From the NCBI GenBank assembly GCA_019633425.1, contig WSUB01000150.1:1-64000 (forward strand): 64,000 bases of DNA, read 5' to 3'. The stretch comes from Tulasnella sp. 424 (lineage: Eukaryota > Basidiomycota > Agaricomycetes > Cantharellales > Tulasnellaceae). Below, in pieces: positions 24,000-35,626 of the stretch. Each line of letters begins with the position of its first letter. Positions within the stretch are counted from its first letter, which is position 1. The notes beneath the pieces are model-generated. The model had not been told where the DNA came from, made no database searches, and saw nothing but the letters and a program-made list of their open reading frames with translations. Position numbers and translations under genes: made by a program.

Positions 24000-24205
24000 C
24001 CTTACGTGGAAGAGCGACATTCAACTCTGAGCCGCGGTGGCACGGGACGGGTGGACATACTGTTCATCAAGACCACAGCTAGCGAGACTTAGTCCATGGC
24101 AGTCGTACGCAGCATCAGTCAAGGGATTTCCATGAGCATGCGGAAGGACGCTGTTGGGTGCCAATGAGCGGTCAAGATTGAAATGAATAACAAGCAGCGA
24201 CAAGC
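24000..24205 (-). pseudogene. SEH1 exon 1 remnant
   Basis: The minus strand keeps TDAAYDCHGLSLASCGLDE, which corresponds to TDAAYDYYGLRLATCGLDQ of intact SEH1 exon 1, with two changed aromatic positions. No downstream exons follow. Confidence 0.65.
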
Positions 24206-24216
24206 GAGGAGAGCTG

Positions 24217-24500
24217 TCATCCTTTGCCGTACTGCAAGGAGATCACCGCTTTGGCCTTGCCAGAATTTAGCAGCTGGTGTTGAGTGATGGGGCCGAGTGG
24301 CGGGAGGGCGGGCAGTGACGTATTGAGAAATGTGAGTGCAAAGCCCGCGAATGGTCGTCGCGCGGAAAGGGAAGGTTTGACGCGAATTCGGAACCGGAGG
24401 AACGTCGCGGACAATAGATTCAATGCGGGCGCGGAAACCCATTTCGAGCAGGACATCAGCCTCGTCTTGAACGAACTTTTGATTTTGCTAAAGGGCACGG
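24217..24500 (-). pseudogene. DEAD-box helicase remnant with internal deletion
   Basis: The minus strand begins PFSKIKSSF and passes directly into a different frame reading MGFRARIESIVRDVPP and then QTFPFRATTIRG. In DEAD-box helicases the latter two correspond to the segment just after motif II (DEAD-x-LLEMGFR) and to motif III (usually FLFSAT). Motif I and the intervening 100 or so residues are missing, motif III is mutated, and frames differ, so it is a pseudogene. The adjacent 24540-24740 probably holds its former 5' end. Confidence 0.65.
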
Positions 24501-24740
24501 GAGCTTCTGATTCGTCAATTGCCTCATCTGCCTCGCCCCTACTTCTTCAGCGGCCCAACCGGAAGACCGCACACGCCGTAGAAGGAGACACTGATCGTGC
24601 GGCAGTCTTAGCTGTTCAAGGTGCTGGAACAGTAGTAGGGGTGTGACAACACATACTACTAACAACCGGAGACCACCCGCAATGCTCTCGCAGTGAACTT
24701 GATACGAGCGGACACTGACGTAGGTCAAGGTGAGCTTGAC

Positions 24741-25259
24741 GCTGCAGTACTTAAACGGGTGCGAATACCCTTGATGAATAAATGTTAATCCTGGTCGGAT
24801 GAGAGCGAAAAGGAATAGCCGAAGGGAGGAAGAATAGGTCATGGTCGTTTGAAATCAAGGTGGTGTTAACCATTTTCAAGCGCGGTGTCGATCGTTAGCC
24901 TCGTTTGAAATTTCGATTGGTGTGCCTGGGAAGCACCCTGATGCCGTCAACAGACCACCACACATCTGTCCTCTCAACGAAAGCTCATGAATGGAAGTTC
25001 TCGTTAAAATGGCAGAGCCACACTACAAACGGTCTACAAGCCTTGGATACACCCTATCTACACCACAAGATGCTAAGAGGCTACAGCAGCCCGTCTTCTA
25101 TATAAGTGAATCGAGAACAAGCACCGACTAGCAATCAAACGAACCTTGGGACACAGCTCATAGCAGGTGATACCTCCACCCCAGCTCCGGGTCATTGAAA
25201 CCATATCCAACCCCCGCTAAAGTTTGGACATCACGAGCAAATAGCGTGTTCCTCCCCTG
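24741..25259. other. 3' flank of the broken DUF6535 copy E
   Basis: Similar in pieces to the spacers at 2400-2690 and 6300-6670. It holds the TTGGTGTGCCTGGGA repeat near 24917. A decayed second copy of a DUF6535 3' end, complement of LLYI-like sequence, may start near 25080 (compare 25260-25290). Confidence 0.4.
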
Positions 25260-26537
25260 CTACAGCAACCCGCTCTCGATATAAGTCGAACGAGAACATA
25301 GTGACCGCTGCTCGCGAAGGTCGAAAAGCTCGTATTTCCAGTCCACATGTTGGTTGACGTAGACGTATAAACAATTGATCGCGACGTCAGCATTACGGGT
25401 GATGAATGCAGAACTCCTTAGGGCTTCCATGGTGTATTCAATGAATTCGACAATCCTGTTTGAATCGTCGGATGGAAGAGGTTTGTCATATCGTCCGAAT
25501 TCACCCCTTTGCGAAAATTCAACTTCTTTCTCCGGAGGGGCAAAGAGTCGACAGCTGGAAACAGATATGTTATATTTCTCTTTGTCCTCGATTGACGTGT
25601 CAGGAGTGTTCTTCCACACCCAGAGAAGTATTCTGACAATGCTGGGCTTCAACGGTTCCTCCTTCGACCACCAGGGGATTTGGAGATCGTCCAGCATTAT
25701 CTCAGCAAGGGGATCAATGATGCAGTGATTTAGGATTTGCTGAGATGGGGGGTTTCCGGAAGTGGAGGACCCGTCGGGACCCGGGTTCGTGTCAAGGAAG
25801 GCGCGCAACCAGAGCACTGCCTCTACCGAGAACTGGACTAATTCCAAGCGGGTTTCTCCTGGACTTGACCCTGTTGTCAAGGGATCAAAATAACTCCTTA
25901 TCAACCCTGCTACTCCAGGGACCGCTAGATCCCGATCGACTTCTGAAGGTGGAGGAAGTTCCCTGGCTTTCCGCAAGCACGCAGTGTAACCCTGCGCGGC
26001 ACTTAGTTCGGACTCAACATTGTTTTGGACCGAGGAGAGAACGTTATCGCTCCACGGAATTGCCTCTGCTAAAGCCTTCGCCAACCTGTCTCTTTAAATA
26101 CGAGCGATTAGCCACATATGCAATGCGTACTGCGGATTCGTCGGACAACTCACTCGTTTTCTCCTATTCTTAGGACTTTCTCAGATGTGTAATGCCGCAT
26201 AAACCACCCGGACTGCGTATACATCTTTCCAGTAAAAATGGTTCACAGGCCTAGAAGAACATCGGCCATGTTGCGAGTACTGGGAGGCAAAATTAACCGC
26301 GATAGTTTCGTCCATTGATATCCTCGAATAACCGAACCTCTAATCACAATGGTAGAAAGAAAGGAAATATGAAGAATGTATTCCTCATCGTCCGGACCGC
26401 CGCCTGCAAACCTGCTGGCGGTACGCTCGAGTACCTCCAAAAAGGTTTCGCCGAAACTGCTTGATCGGCTGACCCGAAAATCGGCTGGGTCATTCTCTGG
26501 GCAATATCTTCAGAGGATTGAAGGCGCGCATGGCACC
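25260..26537 (-). pseudogene. DUF6535 pseudogene E (5'-truncated, chimeric)
   Basis: Exon 3 (25260-26091) is fully open and ends as in other copies. The intron with its GTGAGT donor (26148-26153) is also conserved. Only the last 380 nt or so of exon 2 remain. In that piece the conserved LLGLW tryptophan codon has become TGA (26243-26245), and one A has been lost near 26495 so the frame changes before FGETFLEV. At about 26537 the exon stops inside CHARLQSS and joins sequence homologous to the promoter region at 35835-35960. The membrane core and exon 1 are gone. Confidence 0.85.
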
Positions 26538-26988
26538 TTGACACCCCAGCACTCGCGTACCTGGGACATTTTCCCTGACTACTCGTCTCAACCGGCAACC
26601 GTCACCTCCAGTCTCCACTCACCGGCATGCATCGATGTCAAATTTGCCGTCAGCACTTATTGCATAGCTCTAAAGTAGAAAAGTTTACAACGTCCAAGGA
26701 GAAACTCGCCGGACAAGTGTTCTCGGGTCTCTACACGCCGTCAACTCCCCTTACCTGGAAAAGCGACATTCAACTCTGAGCCGCGGTGGCACGGGACAGG
26801 TGGCTGTGTTTCTCGGGTTTCAAGTATATCGGTGGACGTAAATAGTACCCAATCCTCGCAGGCAACGTAAGCTGATTAAAACTCATGAATAAATTGAAGT
26901 TCTGATGAAAATGTCAGAGCAACACAACCAACTTTGTGCAAGCCTTGGCTACACCGTATATTTATGTACATGACGAGGCCTGCACTAG
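26538..26988. other. Fused promoter-like spacer
   Basis: Homologous to 35835-36170, which is upstream of copy G and overlaps the SEH1 3' flank. It runs straight into the 3' end of copy F. No gene. Confidence 0.55.
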
Positions 26989-29527
26989 CTACAACAACCC
27001 TTCCTCAATATAAGAGGATCTATAACACAAAGTACTAGGTTCGCGCATGTCGAACTGCTCGTATTCCCAATCCGCTCGTTTGTCGAAGTGGACATATAAA
27101 CGATTGATCCCGACGTCGGCGTTCCGGGTGATGAATGCAGAGCTCCTTTGACCTTTCATAAGGTATTCGATGAATTCGGTAATCCTGTTCAAATCGTCGG
27201 ATGTGAGAGGTTTATCGTATCCTCCGAATTCACCTCTTTGCGAAAATCCGACTTCTTTCTCCAGAGGGACAAAGAGTCGACAGCTGGAAACAAATATGTT
27301 GTCTTGTTCCTCGTCATCAATTGACGTGTCAGGAGTGTTTTTCCACACCCAGAGAAGTATCCTGATAATGCTGGGCTTCAATGGTTTCTCGTCCCACCAG
27401 AAGTCGGAGGGGATTTTGAGATCGTCCAGCATTATGTCAGCAAGGGCATCGATGAAGCAGTGATTTAGGATTTGCTGAGATGGTGGGTTTCCGGAAGTGG
27501 AGGACCCATTGGGACCCGGTTTCGTGTCAAGGAAAGCGCGCAACCAGAGCACTGCCTCTATCGAGAACTCGACTAATTCCAAGCGAGTTTCTCCTGGACC
27601 TGACCCTCTTGTCAAGGGATCAAAATATTTCCATATCAGATATGCTACTGCACGGGCCGCTGTATCCCGACCGTCGGCTGAAGGTGGAGGAAGTTCCCTG
27701 GCTCTCCGCAAGCACGCAGTGTAACCCTGCGCGGCACTTAGTTCTGACTCGACATTGTTTTGGACCGAGGAGAGAACTGCATAACTATAAAGAATTGCCA
27801 TTGCTAAAGCGTCCGCCAACTTGTCTCTTTAAATACGAGCGATTAGCCATATATGCAATGCGTAATGCGGATTCGTGAGACAACTCACTCGTTTTCTCCT
27901 ATTCTTAGGACTTCCTCAAATGTGGAAAGCCCCCCAAACCACCCGGACCGGGTATACCTCCTTCCAATAAAAATGACCCACAGGCCAAGAAGAACATCGG
28001 CCGTGTTGCGAGTGCTTGGAGGTAAAATTAACCGCGATATTTTCGCCGATTGATATCCTCGACTAAACGGACGTTTAATCATAATGGTAGTAAGAAAAGA
28101 AATATGAAGAATGTATTCCTCATCCTCTGGTCTGCGGCTTGAATACCTGGAAGTGGTACGCTCGAGCACTTCCAGAAAGGTTTCGCCAAAACTGCTGAAT
28201 TGGCTCACTCGAAAGTCGCCCGAGTGATTTCTCTGGGAAATATCTCCAGAGGATTGAAGGCGCGCATGGCACAATGCTAATCCAAAGAGCTCCGCTACCT
28301 CCTGGTTTCTCGCATTAGGTTGGTTGTACCAAACGTCGAGCGCTTCACGGACCGAGGATACAAGCTGTAGGGAGCTTCCGGACTCCCCCGAAGTAAAACC
28401 GAAGGCCTCTGCATCAAGAGTGCGTATGAACAGTGCGGCAGATGTTTGGTCGCTGCGATTAGATGTTGTCTGAAGAAGCCAGCACGCGGCTTGCGCGGCC
28501 ACTACTTGGTCGTTTTCCTTCTTTTTTCTCGTGTCTTCCTTGGAATTTGCGAACGTGAACGCGGAGCTGGGGTCTCTCGGAAAATGCATGCACTGGCGAG
28601 AGGTGATTTCGAAAATTTTCGACACCTGTCTCGGCATGCCTTTGACGATCCGGAGAACCTTCGCTGGCGAGAGCGCACCCCGGAGGGAGATGAGGGCTCT
28701 GGCAGTACGTAGCAGTGCGCTCGACGCCGCCGATTGATACGGGCACAGCGGAGAGAGGGCGCTAGCGATAATGGAGATGCCTGAAAGGATGACCCCCAGA
28801 CCCGAAAATGCAATTACAACTCCTGCCACGGCGGTGTTGATGGGAAAGAGAAAGAGACCGATACCTGCGAAGAAGAGGATCACTGATAAAAGGAGAAGGT
28901 TAGGCAGAGACTTGATCACAGCTTCCAAATGCCATTGCTCGACTCCGTCGAACTTGCGCTGTCGGAATCGGCCCTGCTCCTCCAGTGGACCGGTTTGCCC
29001 GGTTCGGTCGAAGCTTTGCAGCCATTCTTTAGACATCATCGCCCCGACAGCCGCAAGTAGACTGCAGCTCAAACTAGCGCAGAGTAAACAGTTGACGACG
29101 ATGGAAGTCGATTTGGGAGAAAACGGCGGAGAGAGATCAGCGGGAGTCAGAGTGTTGTTGTCTGCCTTCATGACAAGGAGTCGAAGGAGGGTATTTGTTT
29201 CGTCAGAAGGGTTAGGGGAGAGGTCTGGCATAGTGATGGAGATGAATGTAGTGTTGATGGCGGAGAACAGAGCGGCCTGGAACCCATCGGCGGGTTAGAG
29301 ACTGCAGTAGTGAAAAATAATGAGCGCTAAGACCGACTCACGAAAATGAGGAGTACATCGAGATTCCCGTTGAGGTTTGAAGTCATCTTCTTGTCATGGA
29401 TATCTGCGAGGCGGTCGTAGCGTTTCCAAAAGTCGCTTATCTGCGCCAGCGCCGGTAAACGAGCTGGCGCGAGCGGATCGTCGACTACGTGTTCTGTTAT
29501 ATTTTGCTGAGTCGTTTGTCCCTCCAT
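26989..29527 (-). CDS. DUF6535 multi-pass membrane protein, copy F
   Basis: Three exons: 29342-29527, 27889-29276 and 26989-27826, giving 803 aa. Exon 1 has the TTQQNITEHVVDDPLAPA variant shared with copy G and the left-edge copy, defining a second subgroup. The membrane core is as in copy A apart from MKADNNTLTPADL. The acidic Asp/Ser linker is absent and replaced by SSAFTFANSKEDTRKKKE. The soluble tail of exon 2 resembles copy G (HARLQSSGDISQR). Exon 3 carries the variable patch PSDFWWDEKPLKPS and IRILLWVWKNTPDTSIDDEE. Function unknown. Confidence 0.87.
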
Positions 29528-30012
29528 CGCTGCGTAGGAACTCCGAGTGCTGGGCGGGCTTTAGCTGATGGCGGGTGTCTGGGTGGTGGGAGGAGCAGGG
29601 ACAATTCCCGTGCGTCCGCAGCATGGCCGGGCCGGCGGGAGGGGTTTGTTTCTCCGCCGTCCAAGCCCCTTTCCCTGTATATATGTATTTGATTTTAAAT
29701 TCACTGCGACAAACGAACTTCTACAGTGGAAGGAAAAACTCGACGACTTCCCGGCAGATTTCGGGGACACCGACACCGGGACACTCGCGTGCTTGGGACA
29801 TTCTCCCTGACCACTCGTCCCGACCGGCACCCGTCGCCTCCAGTCTCCACTCACCTGCATGTATCAAATTTGCCGTCAGCACTTATTGCAGAGCTCCAAA
29901 ATAGGAACTTTTACAACGTCCAAGGAGAAACTCGCCCGACAAGTGTTCTCGGGTCGCTACACGCCGTCAACTCCTCGTCACGTTCTTAAGCGGAAAAGCG
30001 ACATTCAACTCT
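29528..30012. other. Promoter region of copy F
   Basis: Homologous to 35627-36060 upstream of copy G. No gene. It ends at an abrupt junction near 30012 with a SEH1 pseudogene. Confidence 0.5.
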
Positions 30013-31404
30013 ACGCGAGATACGCTTGCGCTAATTATGTTGGTTGGGTATTAGTGCCACGAGGTAAGTAAATACTGTCAACGGACGTACCCATGATCAT
30101 CAAACTCCGCTACCAAAGTAGCAATCCATTGTCCGTCTTCCCCAGGTGCTCCAACTTGCTTCGGTGGTCTCAACTTCCAGTTTCGAACGAGGCCGTCTCG
30201 GCTTGCCGTAGCAACAAGGTGATACGACCGTCCACATGTGGGTGTCCGGGGTACCGAAATTATGGCTAATGGCTTCGGAGGACGGGCACCCTTTGCCGCC
30301 GGTGGTTCCTGGGTGACCGTTAAGTGGGTGATAGGATGTTGATTGGGAGGGAACTCAATGATCTGGGAGTGCAAATATCGGTGAGTCCTGCATTAGACGA
30401 TGTCCACCATCAAGGATACGTACCTTCAAAACCCCGCTAGTTCCAGACCCAACGGCGATCAACTCTCCCCACCATTTCTCCTTGCACCAAGACAAGCACC
30501 AGCCCCTATCTACCTCACGAGCGCCGATCCCGGGACGCGTGAGCTGCACATTGACTGGATTTGCGGCTGGGTTGGGGCCTCCGGGGGCGGGGAGGACGAT
30601 TCTAGTCACACTGGAGCTTGGGTACATCTGAGGGCCCAGGGATGACGAGGATGACTCCAAAGATGCAGCAGTTAGAGTGGGAGTACCCTGGCCGGTGAGT
30701 AGGGGGGATGAGACCGTCGACATATCCAGTTCTTCGAGGACCGTGAAGGAGGAAAGGTTATGGACGTCAAGGCACTCGTACGTTCGCAAGTACATGTCCG
30801 TCGAGATGGTGGCCTAGTTCGATCTTAACAGTTAGAGGAACCGTTTGTCAATTTCCTTTATCGATGCACGAACCAGTTTGAGTCCGAAATACGGTGGGGC
30901 GAACTCGACCGAACGGACGCTCCCGCGAGCTTCAATTAAAGTAGCACGCATCACTGTAAAGCTGGCGAATGGGAAACCTTAACGGAAAATCTGGGAAAAA
31001 ATCCCTTTTCCCAGTGAGACAGGAATAAAACATTCCGGGACTTAGGGTGTGCACCCGGGAATGTGTTGCAAAATCCTGTAAATAAATAACAGTAAACTTC
31101 CGGATTACAGAGCCACTTGGATTTTCCTCCATTGCATCAGAAGGTTTTATAACAGCCTCACAGTAAAACCTTTCTGGTTTCGAGCCTCACAGTGCATCAC
31201 CCATCGTCCGGAGGATGAAGCCTTGGGTTCGTGCTTCTTTTCTTCCCATATTTTCACTGTCCTGTCGAAAGAGCAAGAGGCGAGAACGGAACCGTGTTCA
31301 GGATGCGCCCAGGATAGTTTGACAATGGGCGCGTCGTGGGCCTGGCGAAATCAGGTAAGTCAGCATGCGTCGACCGGCAGTAACACTCCCGACTTACATT
31401 CCAG
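30013..31404 (-). pseudogene. SEH1 pseudogene (exons 3-6 retained)
   Basis: About 90% like the intact SEH1 gene over exons 3-5 and their introns. Exon 5 is open but the SWAP tetrapeptide of the intact gene reads PRTP, removing a blade tryptophan. Exon 3 is split by a 243-bp insertion (30952-31194). The left junction cuts exon 6 near 30012 and the right junction cuts near the end of exon 2 at about 31404. The start codon, exons 1-2 and the last exon are therefore missing. Confidence 0.82.
30952..31194. mobile_element. 243-bp non-autonomous element inserted in SEH1 pseudogene
   Basis: Comparison with the uninterrupted exon 3 (37330-37350) gives the empty site exactly. The insert starts CACTGTAAAGC and ends GCCTCACAGTG, imperfect 11-bp inverted termini, and is flanked by the direct repeat CAT (30949-30951 and 31195-31197). 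CACTR ends with a 3-bp duplication are the rule for CACTA-type DNA transposons, so it may be a CACTA-related miniature element. The interior has short hairpins (CATTCCGGG with CCCGGGAATG) and no gene. Confidence 0.72.
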
Positions 31405-33096
31405 AGACTGAGTCGATGAGGACGAGAACCACCGGCGTCATGTTGGTTTGCTGATGAAGTGGTCTGCTGCGAGAGTTTGATGTGGTTCGCGGCGGTTTGG
31501 AGCTAGAGCGCCGGGGTGCCTGGCTGGTTGGGGTCAAGACCATTTTTTTTTTCTTTTTGCCGTCCTTCGTCCGGTGCGTATGGACTGGGTATCTTAAGTC
31601 CGTCCCAATGAGAAAAAGAGGGAGTTTCTTCGATAGGCTGTAGTGATGGTCTGGGACCGTATGGGCTTCGTGGTCGGGTGCAGGTGGCGAGATCTCCGGA
31701 GATCATTGCCCTTCGATGCGCTGTCCTCTACCGTGAGCGCCAGGGACCTCGATGAAAGTCATGGAAACTACTGCGAATCGACAGAAGGCCTCGCTGCGAG
31801 AAACAGGCACCGTCAGGCGGTGGTTCGGTGGACGAAGGAATGTATGGGAGTTGGTGGCTGGCTCCACTCAGTGCGATAAGAGGAAACAAAAGATGTCGGG
31901 AACGAGACACCCCTGGGTGTAACACAACGTCGGCTAGAGCCTTTTTTGAGGGCAGAAATTTGTACCAGGAGCCTTTAGATATGTTACGATCCTGGCCTCA
32001 TTGTTGTTCTATATTTGACCGGACGAGGATTGAACAAAGAGTGACCGTCCTCGCACAATCTTGGTCAGGCACCACTCTTTTGATTCAACACGTGGCCCTC
32101 TTTCTTTCAGTCCTCGCTAAGAGCAAAGAGAGGACCAGGATCTTAACATTTCTAAATTATCCTAGCCCTATATCCTGCCCTTCAAAAACGCTTGTTTGCA
32201 CGTTGTGTAAGGTCTTCACCCCTGTGAAAACCTCCAAGCGTCGCCGGAAGTAGGTCCAAGCCTGGGAGGAGCTCGCCACCGTGTCTGAGCGGTATTTTGC
32301 TCATAGCTCGCTCAATTTTCGGGAATTACTGTAATAAAACCATTTAAACGAAGCTATATTTCAGCTCTATTTGATAGTGGACTTGACTAAATGAAATGCC
32401 CCTTTTAGGACCTCTTGTAGCGAGACCTAGAATCCGAACATTTGGATCCCACGCCTTCTCGCTCTCGGTGAACAGATCTAGGGTTCCCCTCTCATATATA
32501 GAAATAGATTAATTACAATATACTCATCGAGTATTATCCGTGTACACACTCCCCTAGTACTTTGTTCACGGACTTGCAGTCCTACGCTAACGAACCCGAC
32601 TTGCCGACAAGTATCTTCATTAAGGACTTCACCAAGTTACTGGTACAGTATTTGGTGATAGATTTAGGATCAAGCTATTTCGAATCGTTCTACGAAAGCT
32701 GCTCCTGTAATGTCAAAATTATTGGTGTGTGTCGTCCAACTAGGCGCACCACATGCAAGGCAGGCTCCATTGGCAGAGAAGCGGGTAATCTCGTCAATTT
32801 TTTTTTTTAGTTTCGCTAATCTTTCCACACGAGAGAGTCGCGGGTAAAGTTCACGAGATCTCAAATACATGCGGCCCAATCAAGTTCTCCTAGTCCCTGT
32901 CCATCAAATTCGTAGTAGAAAGCAAGCTATTCCCCGGGCACAGTAACTTCGGAACAAACGTTATCGACATGCATTAGAAATGATTCCTAACTAACCGAAC
33001 GCGGGGGGAAACCCGTCCCTTGCTAATGTCAGAGCAACACAACGAACATTCTACAAGCCTTGGGTACACCTTATCTTTATATACACGAGACTCCAA
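31405..33096. other. Spacer without recognised gene
   Basis: No coding gene recognised; short frames only. It includes a T-run (31543-31552), an AT-rich stretch (about 32440-32530) and another T-run near 32800. The last 100 bp or so are the 3' flank of copy G. Confidence 0.4.
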
Positions 33097-35626
33097 CTAC
33101 AGCAGCCCATCCCCGGTAAGAGTGAATCTAGAACACAAGGTACTAGGCTTGTGCATGTCGAAGAGCTCATATTCCCATTCCGCGCGTTTGTCGAAGTGAG
33201 CATATAAACGATTGATCCCGACGTCGGCGTTACGGGTGATGAATGCAGAGCTCTTTCGACCTTTCATAATGTATTCGATGAATTCGATAATCCTGCTCAG
33301 ATCGTCGGATGTAAGAGGTTTATATTGGCTTCCGAATTCACCCCTTTCCGAAAATGCAACTTCTTTCTCCAGAGGGGCGAAGAATCGACAGCTTGAAACA
33401 AATATCTCGTCTTTTTCTTCGTTATTGATTGACGTGTCAGGGGTGTTCTTCCACACCCAAAGAAGTACTCTTATAAGGCTGGGCTTCATCGGTCGGTACC
33501 ACCCGCTGGGTATTTGGGGTTTGTCCAGCATTATGTCAGTAAGGGCCTCGATGAAGCCGTGATTTAGAAACTGCTGAGATGGTGGGCGTCCGAAAGTAGA
33601 GGGCTTATCTTGACCAGGGTTCGTGCCAAGGAAAGCACGCAACCCGAGTACTGCCTCTACCGAGAGTTCGACTAATTCCATGCGGGTTTCTCCCGGACCT
33701 GACCCCATTATCAAGCGATCAAAATAATTTCTGATCAAATCTGCTACACCGCGTCCCGCTGCATCCCAATCGCCCGCTGAAGGCGGAGGAAGTTCCCTGA
33801 CTTTCCGCAGGCACGTAGTGTACCCCTGTGCGGCACTTTGTTCTGACTGGACATTATTATGAACCACGGAGAGAGTTTGATCGCTCCAAAATATTGCACC
33901 CACTAAAATCTTTGCTAACCTTTTTCTTTAAATCCGAGCTATTAGCCACACATCCAGTGCGTGATGCAGATTCGTGGGACAACTCACTTGTTTTCTCCTA
34001 TTCCTTGGAGTTCACCCAGCGAGTAGGAGTAGCCAACCCCGCTGACCTCGCGCCCTATATTTTCACCAAAAATCGCCCACAGGCCCAGAAGACCGTCGGC
34101 CATGTTGTGAGTGGTGGGAGGCAAAATTAGCCGCGATAGCTTCGCCCATTGATATTCTCCAATAACCGAATTTCTGATCAAAATGGTAGAAAGAAACGAA
34201 ATATGAAGAATGTATTCCTCATCTTCTGGTCTGCAGCCTGCAAATCTGGTAGCGGTACGCTCGAGTACTTCCAAAAAGGTTTCGCTGAAACTGCCTAATC
34301 GGCCCAGCCAAAAATCCTCCGGGTCATTTCTCGGGGCAACAACTTCAGAGGATTGAAGGCGCGCACGGCACAATGCTAGTCCGAAGAGCTCCGCTACCTC
34401 TTGGTTTCTTGCATTAGGCTGGTTGTACCAAACGTCGAGCGCCTCACGGACCGAGGATACAAGCTGTGGGGAGCTTCCGGACTCCTTCGAGGCCAAAGCG
34501 CAGGCCTCTCCATCAAGAGTGCGCATGAACAGTGCGGCAGATATTTGGTCGCTGCGATTAGATGTTGTCTGAAGAAGCCAGTACGCGGCTTGCGCGGCCA
34601 CTACTTTGTCGTTTTCCTTCTTCTTTTTCGTGTCTTCCTTGGAATCTGCGAACGTGAACGCGGAGCTGAGGTCTCTCAGAAAATGCATGCACCGGCGACA
34701 TGTGGTTTCGAAAGATTTCGACACCTGTCCCGGCATGCCTTTGACTCTCCGGAGAACCTGCGCTGGCGAGAGCGCACCCCAGAGGGAGAGGAGGGCTCTG
34801 GCGGTACGTAGCAGTGCGCTCGACGCCGCCGATTGATACGGGCACAGCGGAGAGAGGGCGCCAGCGATAATGGAGATGCCTGAGAGGATGACCCCCAGAC
34901 CCGAAAATGCAATTACAATTCCTGCCACGGCGGTGTTGATGGGAAAGAGAAAGAGACAGATACCTGCGAAGAAGAGAATCACTGATAAAAGGAGAAGGTT
35001 AGGCAGAGACTTGATCACAGCTTCCAAATGCCATTGCTCGACTCCGTCGAACTTGCGCTGTCGGAATCGGCCCTGCTCCTCCAGTGGACCGGTTTGCCCG
35101 GTTCGGTCGAAGCTCTGCAGCCATTCTTTAGACATCATTGCCCCGACAGCCGCAAGTAGACTGCAGCTCAAACTAGCATAGAGTAAACAGTTGACGACGA
35201 TGGAAGTCGATTTGGGAGAAAACGGCGGAGAGAGATCAGCGGGAGTCAGAGTGTTGTTGTCTGCCTTCATGACAAGGAGTCGAAGGAGAGTATTTGTTTC
35301 GTCAGAAGGGTTAGGGGAGAGGTCTGGCATGGTGATGGAGATGAATGTAGTGTTGATGGCGGAGAACAGAGCGGCCTGGAACCCATCGGCGGGTCAGGGA
35401 CTACAGTAGTGAAAAATGATGAGCGCTAAGACCGACTTACGAAAATGAGGAGTACATCGAGATTCTCGTTGAGGTTTGAAGTCATCTTCTTGTCATGGAT
35501 ATCTGCGAGGCGGTCGTAGCGTTTCCAAAAGTCGCTTATCTGCGCCAGCGCCGGTAAACGAGCTGGCGCGAGCGGATCGTCGACTACGTGTTCTGTTATA
35601 TTTTGCTGAGTCGTTTGTCCCTCCAT
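33097..35626 (-). CDS. DUF6535 multi-pass membrane protein, copy G
   Basis: Three exons: 35441-35626, 33988-35375 and 33097-33925, giving 800 aa. The first donor is GTAAGT rather than GTGAGT. Exon 1 and core belong to the copy F subgroup, with the linker SSAFTFADSKEDTKKKKE. The end of exon 2 (YSYSLGELQGIGENK) instead resembles copy A, suggesting recombination. The variable patch in exon 3 is the shortest (SGWYRPMKPS). It is the copy next to intact SEH1, which may be the ancestral arrangement from which the array spread. Function unknown. Confidence 0.87.

Noticed and set aside
32670..32879. Small minus-strand frame with CLAC near 32750
   Set aside because: Too short, with a single Cys pair and no neighbour or splice support.
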